Below are positions 34,046-43,230 of a DNA stretch of 64,000 nt, piece after piece. The DNA comes from Loktanella sp. 3ANDIMAR09 (GTDB lineage: Bacteria > Pseudomonadota > Alphaproteobacteria > Rhodobacterales > Rhodobacteraceae): NCBI RefSeq assembly GCF_001420005.1, contig NZ_LJAK01000002.1:310001-374000 (forward strand). The letters are read 5' to 3'. Within the stretch, counting starts at the first letter, position 1. Every line of letters starts with the position of its first letter. A program made the position numbers and the translations under genes. The notes under the pieces are model-generated. The model was given only the letters and a program-made list of their open reading frames with translations. It had not been told where the DNA came from and searched no databases.

Positions 34046-35797
34046 CTAGACCATCACCGCGCCAGTGGCCGTGATCGCGCCTTGCGTTTTCGCGTTCCGC
34101 AGCAACATTTCGTTGTGACCCTTGCCCGACGGGATCATGGGGAAACAGTTTTCGTGTTTCTCGACCAGACAATCCAGAATCACCGGACCGTCGTAATCGA
34201 TCATTTCCTGAATGGCGTCGTCCAGATCGGCCGCATCATCGACCTTGATGCCCTTGGCACCAAATGCTTCGGCCAGTTTGACGAAATCGGGCAGGGCCTC
34301 TGACCAGCTGGACGAATACCGTTCGCCGTGCAGCAGCTCTTGCCACTGACGCACCATGCCAAGGCGTTCGTTGTTCAGGATGAATTGTTTGACCGGCAGG
34401 CGATACTGCATGGCCGTGCCCATTTCCTGCATGTTCATCAGCCACGATGCCTCGCCTGCGACGTTGATGACCAGCGCGTCGCGGTGCGCCATCTGCACAC
34501 CGATGGACGCGGGCGTGCCATACCCCATGGTGCCAAGGCCACCGGACGTCATCCAGCGGTTCGGATCCTCGAACCCCATGTATTGCGCGGCCCACATCTG
34601 ATGCTGGCCGACCTCGGTCGTGATGTAGCGGTCATAGCCCTTTGTCAGCGCCTCGAGGCGGGAAATGGCGTGCTGCGGGCGGATGATCGTCCCGGTCTGT
34701 TCATACCCAAGGCAGTCAATCGCGCGCCACTCGTCGATCTGTTTCCACCACTTGGCAAGGCCCTCGGTATTGGTCTTGCGCCCGTTGGCCTTCCAGACTT
34801 TCAAAAGGTCCTCCAGCACATGGGCCACGTCGCCCAGGATCGGCATGTCGACGCGGATGACCTTGTTGATGGAGGATGCATCAATGTCGATATGCGCCTT
34901 TTTCGATTTCGGGCTGAAGGCATCGACGCGCCCCGTGATCCGGTCGTCGAACCGTGCGCCGATGTTGATCATCAGGTCGCAGTCGTGCATCGTCATGTTG
35001 GCTTCATAGGTGCCGTGCATGCCCAGCATACCCAGCCATTTGTCACCTGATGCGGGATAGCAGCCCAGGCCCATCAGCGTGGATGTGATCGGAAAGCCGG
35101 TCGCCTCGACCAGTTCGCGCAACAATTGGCTGGCCGCGGGACCAGAATTGATGACGCCGCCACCGGTATAGAAGACCGGGCGTTTCGCCGTTTCCATCGC
35201 ACGCGCCAGTTCGGTGATCGTGTCGATGTCGCCCTTCATCTGCGGGTTGTAGTGAGAGGTGCGTTTCGATTTTTCGGTATATTGGCCAGTGGCGAACTGC
35301 ACGTCCTTGGGGATGTCGATCAGCACGGGGCCGGGACGACCGGCGGTCGCGATGTGAAACGCCTCGTGAAGGGTGCCCGCCAGCTTGTCCGTTTCCTTGA
35401 CCAGCCAGTTGTGTTTCGTGCAGGGGCGCGTGATGCCGACGGTGTCGGCCTCCTGGAACGCGTCAGAGCCGATCATGAATGTCGGCACCTGCCCGGTCAG
35501 GACGATGATCGGGATACTGTCCATCAGCGCATCCGTCAGGCCGGTGACCGCGTTTGTGGCACCCGGGCCCGATGTGACCAGCGCCACACCGGGTTTGCCG
35601 GTGGACCGTGCATAGCCTTCGGCGGCGTGAACGGCACCTTGTTCATGGCGTACCAGCACGTGCTGGATCTTGTTTTGCTGAAAAATCTCGTCGTAGATCG
35701 GCAGCACGGCCCCGCCGGGGTAGCCGAACACGACCTCGACCCCCTGATCGATCAGGGCCTGAACCACAATTTTTGCGCCGGTCATCGTTTTTGTCAT
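34046..35797 (-). CDS. ilvB: Acetolactate synthase large (catalytic) subunit
   Basis: This 583-residue thiamine-diphosphate enzyme makes acetolactate or acetohydroxybutyrate. It has VFGYPGGAVLPIYD and the catalytic Glu in VRHEQGAVHAAEGYAR (residue about 52), a FAD-binding middle domain, and the C-terminal cofactor motif. That last motif reads VAGEASWLMNMQEMGT rather than the usual GDG/GDA form, so Glu replaces the metal-binding Asp. It is preceded by a leader-peptide attenuator. Confidence 0.95.
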   Translation of the reverse strand: MTKTMTGAKIVVQALIDQGVEVVFGYPGGAVLPIYDEIFQQNKIQHVLVRHEQGAVHAAEGYARSTGKPGVALVTSGPGATNAVTGLTDALMDSIPIIVLTGQVPTFMIGSDAFQEADTVGITRPCTKHNWLVKETDKLAGTLHEAFHIATAGRPGPVLIDIPKDVQFATGQYTEKSKRTSHYNPQMKGDIDTITELARAMETAKRPVFYTGGGVINSGPAASQLLRELVEATGFPITSTLMGLGCYPASGDKWLGMLGMHGTYEANMTMHDCDLMINIGARFDDRITGRVDAFSPKSKKAHIDIDASSINKVIRVDMPILGDVAHVLEDLLKVWKANGRKTNTEGLAKWWKQIDEWRAIDCLGYEQTGTIIRPQHAISRLEALTKGYDRYITTEVGQHQMWAAQYMGFEDPNRWMTSGGLGTMGYGTPASIGVQMAHRDALVINVAGEASWLMNMQEMGTAMQYRLPVKQFILNNERLGMVRQWQELLHGERYSSSWSEALPDFVKLAEAFGAKGIKVDDAADLDDAIQEMIDYDGPVILDCLVEKHENCFPMIPSGKGHNEMLLRNAKTQGAITATGAVMV

Positions 35798-35829
35798 TGT
35801 CTCGTCCGTTCAATGCTGTCGTCTGGCAT

Positions 35830-35856
35830 AAAAAAACCCCCGGCGTGACACGAGGG
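35830..35856 (-). terminator. Attenuator terminator in the ilvB leader
   Basis: In the minus-strand RNA, CCCUCG and CGGGGG form a six-pair stem (one U-G) around an eight-base loop, followed by seven U. It lies between the leader peptide and ilvB. Immediately upstream, CCCATGCGC (35857-35865) can pair with GCGCATGGG (35890-35898), and a second CCCAT (35871-35875) can compete for the same ATGGG. These are the alternating structures expected of attenuation. Confidence 0.8.
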
Positions 35857-35882
35857 CGCATGGGAACCTGATGGGTCAACCG

Positions 35883-35930
35883 TTACCGGCCCATGCGCGT
35901 CTTTCCTACAATTAGTACGACAGTGTTCAT
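35883..35930 (-). CDS. ilvB leader peptide (attenuator)
   Basis: A 15-codon ORF encodes MNTVVLIVGKTRMGR and stops with TAA. It holds a run Val-Val-Leu-Ile-Val, five branched-chain residues in a row. AAGGAA lies six bases upstream of its ATG, and a good promoter lies 24 bases further up. The coding end overlaps the first arm of the leader hairpins. Ribosome stalling on these codons when charged Val/Leu/Ile tRNAs are scarce would change which hairpin forms and relieve termination upstream of ilvB. The ORF is far too short to be found by ordinary ORF calling. Confidence 0.85.
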   Translation of the reverse strand: MNTVVLIVGKTRMGR

Positions 35931-35953
35931 GCGAATTTCCTTGGTATGTGGGG

Positions 35954-35982
35954 ACACTATGCGCAGGGTTTCACAGGGTCAA
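35954..35982 (-). promoter_or_regulatory. Promoter of the ilv leader-ilvB-ilvN operon
   Basis: On the minus strand TTGACC and TAGTGT are separated by exactly 17 bases. The -10 element lies 24 bases before the leader-peptide start codon, giving a short untranslated leader. Confidence 0.7.
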
Positions 35983-36054
35983 CAGGCCTGCTGGATAAAA
36001 TGTCGCCAAACGGGTGGTTTTGGTAACTTTCTTTCAGTGGGCGATGTGGCGGGA

Positions 36055-36987
36055 TCATTCCGCACGGGTTGCATCGGGCAGATCGTCGCTGTCAGCCGTG
36101 CTGCGACCGCCCTTGGTGGGTGCAGGATTCTGTTTTGCCTGCGCCTCGAGCTCGGCATCGATTTCGGCGCCAAACAACACGATGAACGACGACAGCCACA
36201 GCCACATCAGCAGGATAATCACGCCACCCAGCGCCCCAAAGGTTTCGTTGTAGCTGGCGAAATTCTGCACGTAAAAGGCAAACCCGGCCGATCCGGCCAA
36301 CCACAGCACACAAGCCACCAGCGCACCGGGGGTGATCCAGCGCCACTTGCGCGGTTTGCGGGCAGGACCGTAGCGATACAGGATTGCCAGGCCCGCCGCG
36401 ACCAATAGCAGCACGATCGGCCAGCGCACCAGAATGATGATCCATTCCGCATTCGGATCAAGCCGGATGAAATTCAACACCACCGGCAGCAGCACGAGTG
36501 CTGCCACGATGACGAAAAACCCGATCACCATGGCAAGCGTCAGCACGATACGCGCGATCAGGTTGCGCAGGAAACTGCGCGCCTCCTCGACACGAAAGGC
36601 CACGTTCAGTCCCTCGATCAGCGCCGACATGCCGGCGGATGCCGAATAGAATGCCGTCAGCACACCGATGATCGCGGCCAGCCCCAAGCCACCGCTGTCA
36701 GAGCCTGCCACCGATTTGGCCTGATCCAGCACAATCTGCGCCGCCTCTTGCGGCATGAATGCCGATAGCGTCTGCATCTGGTTCACCAGCATCGACGGGT
36801 CGGTGAAATACCCGGCCAGCGCCATTGCTGCGACGATCCCCGGAAAAACAGCAAGCAGGCCGTAAAACGCGCAACCCGCCGCGATCAACGTCAGATGATC
36901 GCGGCCGATGTTTGCAAAGATGCGTTTGACGACCGCGATCCAGCCTTTGGCCGTCAGCGATCCGGGGTGCGCGGTGCTATCTGTCAT
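36055..36987 (-). CDS. YihY/virulence factor BrkB family inner-membrane protein
   Basis: The 310-residue protein has about six membrane helices and the family blocks LTLIAAGCAFYGLLAVFPGIVAA, YSASAGMSALIEGLNVAF and LWLSSFIVLFGAEIDAELE. Function is not established; the old RNase BN assignment of the family has been abandoned. The start at 36987 follows AAAGGGACAGG; an in-frame Met ten codons upstream is less well placed. The C-terminal 30 residues are hydrophilic and probably cytoplasmic. Confidence 0.88.
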   Translation of the reverse strand: MTDSTAHPGSLTAKGWIAVVKRIFANIGRDHLTLIAAGCAFYGLLAVFPGIVAAMALAGYFTDPSMLVNQMQTLSAFMPQEAAQIVLDQAKSVAGSDSGGLGLAAIIGVLTAFYSASAGMSALIEGLNVAFRVEEARSFLRNLIARIVLTLAMVIGFFVIVAALVLLPVVLNFIRLDPNAEWIIILVRWPIVLLLVAAGLAILYRYGPARKPRKWRWITPGALVACVLWLAGSAGFAFYVQNFASYNETFGALGGVIILLMWLWLSSFIVLFGAEIDAELEAQAKQNPAPTKGGRSTADSDDLPDATRAE

Positions 36988-37038
36988 CCTGTCCCTTTCG
37001 GATTGCGTGCGGGCCACGCGGTGCCGAACGGAGATCGG

Positions 37039-37893
37039 TCATTTCCGACCGATCTTGTCCTGCGTTTTGGTGTCAAAGTCCGACGCGCTGTGACGTTCGT
37101 GCAGCTGTTCGGACGGATCACCAAAGGGACGGTTCACCATGCGGCCGCGTTTGTATGCGGGGCGGTCCATGATTTCCGCGCTCCAGCGCTGGACGTTCTT
37201 GTAGCTGTCGGCCTGCAGAAATTCCTTGGCGTCGTAGACCGACCCGTTTGCCACGGCACCATACCAGGGCGCGATGGCGATATCTGCAATGGTATAGCTG
37301 TCGCCGGCGATGAAGGGACGATCAGCAAGGGTGCGGTCCAGCACGTCCAGCTGACGCTTGGCCTCCATCGTGAAACGGTTGATGGGGTATTCCATCGGCT
37401 CTGGCGCATAGGCATAGAAATGGCCAAAGCCACCGCCCAGATAGGGCGCGCTGCCCATTTGCCAGAACAGCCAGTTCAGTGTTTCAGACCGCATCGCCGG
37501 ATCGTGCGGCAAAAAGGCGTCGTATTCCTGTGCCAGTTGCAGCAGGATTGACCCGCTTTCGAACAGGCGGATGCCGGTTTTCGTGTCCAGCAGGGCCGGG
37601 ATCTTGGAATTGGGGTTCACGGCGACAAAACCGCTGCCGAACTGGTCGCCCTTGCCGATGTCGATCAGCCAGGCGTCGTATTCCGCGTCATGCCCGGCCT
37701 CGAGCAGTTCTTCGAACATCACGGTGACCTTGACCCCGTTCGGCGTGGCAAGGCTGTGCAACTGCCAGCGGTGTTCACCCTGAGGCAGCGGTGCATCATG
37801 CGTGGGGCCTGCAATGGGGCGGTTCGTGCTGGCAAATTTGCCGCCGTTCTCGGCGTCCCATTCCCAGACCTTGGGGGGGGTGTAATCGGACAT
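37039..37893 (-). CDS. YghU-like glutathione S-transferase / disulfide reductase
   Basis: The 284-residue protein follows the YghU (Nu-class GST) pattern: an N-terminal extension with YTPPKVWEWD, then a thioredoxin-fold domain with SLATPNGVKVTVMFEELL, NPNSKIPALLD and ESGSILLQLAQEYD, and a helical C-terminal domain with GGGFGHFYAYAPEPMEYPINRF. These enzymes use glutathione to reduce disulfides or peroxides. The start at 37893 gives the normal length. It lies 63 bases downstream of bpt on the same strand. Confidence 0.9.
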   Translation of the reverse strand: MSDYTPPKVWEWDAENGGKFASTNRPIAGPTHDAPLPQGEHRWQLHSLATPNGVKVTVMFEELLEAGHDAEYDAWLIDIGKGDQFGSGFVAVNPNSKIPALLDTKTGIRLFESGSILLQLAQEYDAFLPHDPAMRSETLNWLFWQMGSAPYLGGGFGHFYAYAPEPMEYPINRFTMEAKRQLDVLDRTLADRPFIAGDSYTIADIAIAPWYGAVANGSVYDAKEFLQADSYKNVQRWSAEIMDRPAYKRGRMVNRPFGDPSEQLHERHSASDFDTKTQDKIGRK

Positions 37894-37956
37894 GGTCAGA
37901 CCTTTGATCAATGCGTTTCCACCGACCATTTAGCCCTACGGGCTACGGATCAAGGG

Positions 37957-38784
37957 TCAGCGTCCGACGGGGCGCCCGCCGGGTAACGAAATCCGCGCGA
38001 CCTGTTCGGCAATCGGGTCGGTGGACAGTGGATGCAGCGCACTGTCATAGCCATTCGGATCGCCAATCGGCTGCCATGACCCGTCGCGAAAAATCTCGAG
38101 CGCGTCGAAATTCGCCTTGTAGCCCATCTTGGGGCTGCCGGGCACCCAATAGCCCAGATAGACATAGGGCAGGTTCAATTCGCGGGCCACGTTGACGTGG
38201 TCAAGGATCAGGAACGTGCCGGGGCTGTTGCGCGTCAGCGAAGGCGCAAAGAACGAATAGACCATCGACAAACCATCATCGAGGATATCGGTCAGGCAGG
38301 CCGCCACGGGACCATCATCGGGGGCGTTGCGGTCGGAATATTCGATCAGGCGGGATCTGACGGGCGTTTCCTCGATCATGGCGGCGAATTCGAACATGTC
38401 CATGTCCGCCATTCCGCCGTCGGCATGCCGTGTATCAAGGTATTCGCGGAACAGATCGTACTGTGCCTCGGTCGCCCAGGGCGAGGTCGGGCGGCGTTCC
38501 AGATGCGCGTTGCGTTTGAGCACCCGTTTCTGGCTGCGCGTCGGTTCGAAATCCGCAACCCGGATACGCGCCGACATGCAGGCGGCACATTCCGAACAGG
38601 ACGGACGATACAACACGTTCTGCGACCGGCGGAACCCCTGCTTGGACAGGGCATCATTCAGTTCGGCCGCCTGTTCACCCTGTAGTGCGGTGAACAGCTT
38701 GCGTTCCATCCGCCCCTCCAGATAGGGGCAGGGCTGTGGCGCAGTCACATAGAACTGCGGGGCGATTTGTAGATCGTGGCGCAT
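37957..38784 (-). CDS. bpt: Aspartate/glutamate leucyltransferase Bpt
   Basis: Bpt adds leucine from Leu-tRNA to proteins with N-terminal Asp or Glu and so feeds the N-degron pathway. The 275-residue protein has the conserved [13 protein letters not shown] near residue 20, the cysteine cluster [14 protein letters not shown] and the C-terminal [22 protein letters not shown]. The start at 38784 (MRHDL) is family-typical; the much longer open frame above it is antisense to the RDD region and non-homologous. Confidence 0.93.
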   Translation of the reverse strand: MRHDLQIAPQFYVTAPQPCPYLEGRMERKLFTALQGEQAAELNDALSKQGFRRSQNVLYRPSCSECAACMSARIRVADFEPTRSQKRVLKRNAHLERRPTSPWATEAQYDLFREYLDTRHADGGMADMDMFEFAAMIEETPVRSRLIEYSDRNAPDDGPVAACLTDILDDGLSMVYSFFAPSLTRNSPGTFLILDHVNVARELNLPYVYLGYWVPGSPKMGYKANFDALEIFRDGSWQPIGDPNGYDSALHPLSTDPIAEQVARISLPGGRPVGR

Positions 38785-38855
38785 GATCAAAGATTGGTGC
38801 GCATCGGCGTGTCTGACAACCCCCGCCGATGCAACTTGTGCCGGGTCACGCGTAT

Positions 38856-39296
38856 TTATGCCGGACGATTGATGGCGGTCGTGCCCATGAACATGTCGGT
38901 CAATCCCTGCCTTTTGGCTGTGACGGCCATCATGGCCACCGAAATCAGTTGCAGCGGGAATGTCACGACACTGATGGCGTAGCCTGCGGTATGCACCAGC
39001 GCCCCTGCCGATGTCAGCGCCGCGCCCTGTGTATCGCGCAACGCGATGTTGAACAGGCGCATCCCCCAGGTGGCCGACTGGTTGGCGATGGTGAACCACC
39101 GGTACAGAAAACCAACGACCATCATCAGCACCGGAAAAAAGAACAGCGCGATGAACAACGTCAGCGGCAGCAGGATCAGTGACATCAGGAAAACCACGGT
39201 CACATCCACCAGCCAGGCCAACAGCCTGCGGCTGCGGACACCGTCGTAGAATTCCGGCATCAGGTCCGGATCGGGCAGGGCGGTCAGCGTCGTCAT
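38856..39296 (-). CDS. RDD family membrane protein
   Basis: This 146-residue protein has the RDD signature region ([23 protein letters not shown]) and three or four hydrophobic helices; [18 protein letters not shown] is the second family motif. Function is unknown, with transport roles suggested for some relatives. The ATG at 39296 is chosen over 39302 because AGGA is then six bases upstream rather than touching the start. It lies upstream of bpt in the same direction. Confidence 0.85.
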   Translation of the reverse strand: MTTLTALPDPDLMPEFYDGVRSRRLLAWLVDVTVVFLMSLILLPLTLFIALFFFPVLMMVVGFLYRWFTIANQSATWGMRLFNIALRDTQGAALTSAGALVHTAGYAISVVTFPLQLISVAMMAVTAKRQGLTDMFMGTTAINRPA

Positions 39297-39359
39297 GGTC
39301 ATCCTATCATGTCATTCAGATTGGGGCCGACCCCCGTTGTCGGGGGCCGGAGGTTTGGT

Positions 39360-39776
39360 TCAGGCGGTCTTGTCGGACGGCTCTTCGTCCTTGGTCTGAC
39401 CACGGTCGGCCATGAACTGGTCGAATTCCGCCTTGTCCTTGGCTTCGCGCAGGCGGCCCAGGAATGCTGTGAATTCGTCCTGTTCCTCTTGCAGGCGGCG
39501 CAGCGTATCTGCCTTGTAGGCGTCGAATGCCTGGTTCCCAGAGGACGCCATGACATTGACGCGGCGCGGGGCGCATGTCTTGGCACCGCGTGCGAATTTA
39601 CCGGCAAAGACCATGTAGGCCAGCAGTGCCAGACCAACCGGCCAGACAAAGATAAAGGCCGCGACGGTCGCAGCGATCCATGCGCCGCGTCCGCGGGCGT
39701 CAAGCCAGGATTCCGCGCGTTGCAGCCAGGCGATGGGACCGGTCGTGGTGACGGGGTAGGTATTGGTTGCAGTCAT
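39360..39776 (-). CDS. DUF2852 family membrane protein
   Basis: The 138-residue protein has one membrane-spanning stretch (about residues 33-58, WIAATVAAFIFVWPVGLALLAYMVF) and a charged helical C-terminal half (FDAYKADTLRRLQEEQDEFTAFLGRL REAKDKAEFD), ending in an acidic tail. This matches the DUF2852 type common in Rhizobiales and Rhodobacterales; the role is unknown. Its promoter region contains two copies of a TTTA-YR-TAAA palindrome. GGAGAGA precedes the start. Confidence 0.82.
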   Translation of the reverse strand: MTATNTYPVTTTGPIAWLQRAESWLDARGRGAWIAATVAAFIFVWPVGLALLAYMVFAGKFARGAKTCAPRRVNVMASSGNQAFDAYKADTLRRLQEEQDEFTAFLGRLREAKDKAEFDQFMADRGQTKDEEPSDKTA

Positions 39777-39794
39777 GATGTCTCTCCGTTCGGG

Positions 39795-39877
39795 TTTATG
39801 TAAATGCCTTTCACATTACCCATATCGGTGTGGGACCTTTCCTGTGCAAGTCTTGATGTGAATGTTTTTTACATAAA
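39795..39877. promoter_or_regulatory. Two TTTA-YR-TAAA operators flanking the DUF2852 promoter
   Basis: TTTATGTAAA (39795-39804) and TTTACATAAA (39868-39877) are exact reverse complements, and each is itself nearly palindromic (TTTA-NN-TAAA). Their centres are 73 bp apart, seven helical turns. Between them on the minus strand is a possible promoter (TTGCAC, then GATATG 17 bases on). The layout suggests repression by a dimeric regulator, possibly with looping. Confidence 0.45.
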
Positions 39878-39896
39878 TCGAAAGCGGGCTTCAGGA

Positions 39897-40385
39897 TCAG
39901 TGGCTTAGGTCGTTCTTCGCGGTGAATGGCGCGGGGTGTGCGCCGGATATCCGCAACAGGTCGGCGGGAGCCACCGCAAAGATATGGTGGGGTGTTCCGG
40001 CCGCCGCATAGACGACATCGAACGTCATCAGGCGCGGGTCCATGAAGGCCCGTGGCGGTGTCAGATGCCCCACGGGTGACACGCCACCGATTGCAAACCC
40101 CGTCACCTTGCGCACCACGACCGGATCGGCGCGGGTCAGCGGCTCGCCTGTCAGGGCGGCGGCTGCCGCGGGATCGACGGTCTGACCGCCTGCTGTGATG
40201 AACAGCACCAGATTACCTGTATCGCTTCCCTGAAAGATGATGGATTTCGCGATCTGATCGACCGCGCAGCCCTGCGCATCGGCTGCTGCCTGTGCGGTCC
40301 TTGTCCCTTCGGCCAGCGCGACAGGCGTGATATCCAGCCCCGCCTGTGTCAGGGCCTGTGTGACGCGTTTCAGACTCTTGCTCAT
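39897..40385 (-). CDS. YbaK/EbsC-type aminoacyl-tRNA deacylase
   Basis: The 162-residue YbaK-domain protein has AKSIIFQGSDTGNLVLFITAGG (the Lys is a family residue) and FAIGGVSPVGHLTP, which belongs to the conserved GG-x-SP substrate loop. Such proteins hydrolyse mischarged tRNAs such as Cys-tRNA(Pro). The start at 40385 is set by family length; the open frame continues upstream antisense to glnE but is not homologous. Only 52 bases separate it from the divergent glnE. Confidence 0.9.
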   Translation of the reverse strand: MSKSLKRVTQALTQAGLDITPVALAEGTRTAQAAADAQGCAVDQIAKSIIFQGSDTGNLVLFITAGGQTVDPAAAAALTGEPLTRADPVVVRKVTGFAIGGVSPVGHLTPPRAFMDPRLMTFDVVYAAAGTPHHIFAVAPADLLRISGAHPAPFTAKNDLSH

Positions 40386-40437
40386 CGGGGTGGCTCCTGA
40401 CACGGTTGGGCTGCAATCGACAAAGGGTATCTGCGCC

Positions 40438-43230
40438 ATGACAGCTGATCCAGTCCCGTCAACAGGCCGTCTGGGGGATCGTATCATCCGGGTGCCACGC
40501 GCCCATGATGCGGCACGCGGCGCCGATGCGCTGGAACGCCTGCCGGACGCAACGGGTCCGTTTCGCGACCTGATCGCGGGCACTGCGGGATGCAGCCCGT
40601 ATCTTGCGGGCCTGATCGCGCGCGAGGCCGACTGGTTGCCAGGGGCAGAGGCGGCCCCCGAACAGGCGTTGGCCGATACCCTGACTGCGGTGGCGTCGCT
40701 GTCGCTGTCCGATCTGCCCGACGGTCTGCGACAGGCCAAGCGGCGTGTGGCGCTGTTGACGGCGCTGGCCGATCTGGGTGGCGTCTGGTCATTGGGGCAG
40801 GTCACGCAGGCGCTGACCGATCTGGCCGCCACCGCCACACATGCGGCACTTGTTGCGCTGACCGAGGCCGAGATCGCGCGCGGCAAGCTGCCGGGGCTGA
40901 CGGCGGATGATGCGGCCACGGCAGGCGGAATGACCGCGCTGGCCATGGGCAAGATGGGTGCCGGAGAGCTGAACTATTCCTCCGATATCGACCTGATCTG
41001 CCTGTTTGACGAAACCCGGTTCGCCCCCGAGGATGTGGCCGAGGCGCGTGCCGGTTTCGTGCGGGTCACGCGGCGCATGTGCGCGATGATGTCGGATGTG
41101 ACCGCGGGCGGCTATGTGTTCCGCACCGACCTGCGCCTGCGGCCCGATGCCAGTGTCACACCTGTCTGCATCGCGATGGATACCGCCGAGCGGTATTACG
41201 AAAGCGTCGGACGCACCTGGGAACGTGCGGCCTATATCAAGGCGCACCCCTGCGCCGGGGACATCGCAGCGGGCCACCGGTTCCTGCAAACGCTGCGCCC
41301 GTTTGTCTGGCGGCGGCACCTTGATTTCGCGGCGATCCAGGATGCTCATGACATGCGTCTGCGCATCCGCGACCACAAGGGTTTGCACGGGCCGCTGACC
41401 CTGCCGGGGCACAACATGAAACTGGGGCGCGGCGGCATCCGCGAGATCGAGTTCTTTACCCAGACACGGCAGTTGATCGCGGGCGGGCGGGATCCCGGCC
41501 TGCGGGTGCGTGGCACGCTGGCGGGGCTTGCAGCCCTCGCGGATGCCGGATGGATTCCCGACGACGTGCGTGACCAGCTGTCCGATCATTACACGTTCCA
41601 CCGCACGGTCGAACATCGTCTGCAAATGGTGCAGGACGCCCAGACCCATGCGTTGCCCAACGATGGCGACGGCTTTGCCCGGCTGGCCGCCATGATGGAC
41701 CGGGACGTGGACGACCTGCGACGCGACCTGACGGAACGACTGGAATCCGTGCATGATCTGACCGAAGGATTCTTTGCCCCCGACACCCCCGAACCGGCCC
41801 CGGAATGGGGGGATCAGCTGACAGCGCGCTGGCTGGATTATCCCGCCTTGCGGTCCGCACGCGCGGTCGAGATTTTCCGCCGGGTGCGTCCTGTCATCCT
41901 CAGACGGCTTCAGGATGCGGCACGCCCCGAAGAGGCGCTGGCGCAGTTCGATACCTTTCTGGCGGGGCTGCCGGCGGGCGTGCAGCTGTTTTCGCTGTTC
42001 GATGCCAATCCCCAGCTGACCCAGCTGATCGTTGATATCTGCGCGACGGCACCGGCGCTTGCGCAATATCTGTCGCGCAACGCAGGCGTGCTGGATGCGG
42101 TGATCGGCGGCGATTTCTTTGCGCCCTGGCCCGGTCAGGACGCGTTGACGCAGGGCCTGAGCGATGATCTGGCGCAGGCGCAGGATTATGAGGCGGCCTT
42201 GTCCCGCGCGCGCCTGTGGACGCGGGAACGTCATTTCCGCATCGGTGTGCATCATCTGCGCGGATTGATCGACGCCCCCACCAGCGGGGCGCAATATGCC
42301 GACCTTGCAGGCGCTGTCGTGACAGCACTCTGGCCGGTGGTTTGTGCCGAATTCGCGCGCAAACACGGCACGGTTGCGGGGCGCGGTGCTGTGGTCGTGG
42401 CGATGGGATCACTCGGGGCGGGGCGGCTGAACGCGCAGTCCGACCTGGACCTGATCGTGATCTACGATGCGGACGGCGATGCGATGTCAGACGGCAAACG
42501 GCCTTTGCCCGCGCGGACCTATTATGCCCGGCTGACACAGGCGCTGGTCACGGCCTTGTCCGCACCGATGGGCGACGGTCGGCTGTACGAGGTTGACATG
42601 CGCCTGCGGCCCTCGGGCCGCAAGGGGCCGGTGGCCACATCCTGGACCGCTTTTCAGGCCTATCAGACGCAAGATGCCTGGACATGGGAACATCTTGCCC
42701 TGACGCGCGCGCGGGTCATCGCGGGACCGGCGGATCTGGCCCATGGGGTCGAGACCTTTCGCCGTGATCTGTTGCGGACCAAGGGGCAGGGCAAAACCGT
42801 TCTGGTGGACGTGGCAGACATGCGGCGCAGACTGGAAGAGGCCAAGCCGACGGGGGCTGTCTGGGATGCCAAGAACGGTGCGGGTCGCCTGATGGACAGC
42901 GATCTGGCGGCGCAGACCATCGCGCTCTTGGCGGGGGCACCGGCGCGCGCGGCACCTGACCAGATTGATGCAGGACGGTCGCTGGCTGGCGTTTCGGATG
43001 CGACCATCACCGATCTGTGTGCGGCGCAGGATCTGTTCTGGTCGTTGCAGGCGGCGGCCCGGCTGTTGACTGGCGCGATTCTGGACCCAGATGCACTGGG
43101 TGAGGGCGGCCGCCGGTTCGTTCTGCGCGAGGTGGGATGTGACGACCTTGACGCGCTGGCCGATCGCATCGCAACGGTATCGCGGGCCGCGGATGCGGCA
43201 TTCGCTAGATTATTGGAGGGTCCCCGATGA
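40438..43230 (+). CDS. glnE: Bifunctional glutamine synthetase adenylyltransferase/adenylyl-removing enzyme
   Basis: GlnE attaches AMP to, and removes it from, glutamine synthetase in response to PII signals. The 930-residue protein has two nucleotidyltransferase domains with matching motifs: MGKMGAGELNYSSDIDLI (about residues 168-185, deadenylylase) and MGSLGAGRLNAQSDLDLI (about 656-673, adenylylase), separated by a helical linker. The start at 40438 follows AAAGGG; an upstream extension lies in the yba K promoter. The stop overlaps the next start (ATGA). Confidence 0.95.
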   Translation: MTADPVPSTGRLGDRIIRVPRAHDAARGADALERLPDATGPFRDLIAGTAGCSPYLAGLIAREADWLPGAEAAPEQALADTLTAVASLSLSDLPDGLRQAKRRVALLTALADLGGVWSLGQVTQALTDLAATATHAALVALTEAEIARGKLPGLTADDAATAGGMTALAMGKMGAGELNYSSDIDLICLFDETRFAPEDVAEARAGFVRVTRRMCAMMSDVTAGGYVFRTDLRLRPDASVTPVCIAMDTAERYYESVGRTWERAAYIKAHPCAGDIAAGHRFLQTLRPFVWRRHLDFAAIQDAHDMRLRIRDHKGLHGPLTLPGHNMKLGRGGIREIEFFTQTRQLIAGGRDPGLRVRGTLAGLAALADAGWIPDDVRDQLSDHYTFHRTVEHRLQMVQDAQTHALPNDGDGFARLAAMMDRDVDDLRRDLTERLESVHDLTEGFFAPDTPEPAPEWGDQLTARWLDYPALRSARAVEIFRRVRPVILRRLQDAARPEEALAQFDTFLAGLPAGVQLFSLFDANPQLTQLIVDICATAPALAQYLSRNAGVLDAVIGGDFFAPWPGQDALTQGLSDDLAQAQDYEAALSRARLWTRERHFRIGVHHLRGLIDAPTSGAQYADLAGAVVTALWPVVCAEFARKHGTVAGRGAVVVAMGSLGAGRLNAQSDLDLIVIYDADGDAMSDGKRPLPARTYYARLTQALVTALSAPMGDGRLYEVDMRLRPSGRKGPVATSWTAFQAYQTQDAWTWEHLALTRARVIAGPADLAHGVETFRRDLLRTKGQGKTVLVDVADMRRRLEEAKPTGAVWDAKNGAGRLMDSDLAAQTIALLAGAPARAAPDQIDAGRSLAGVSDATITDLCAAQDLFWSLQAAARLLTGAILDPDALGEGGRRFVLREVGCDDLDALADRIATVSRAADAAFARLLEGPR

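Noticed and set aside
39331-39350. CCCCCG/CGGGGG hairpin between DUF2852 and the RDD gene
   Set aside because: Perfect but short, with no T-tract in the direction of transcription; could be chance in GC-rich DNA.
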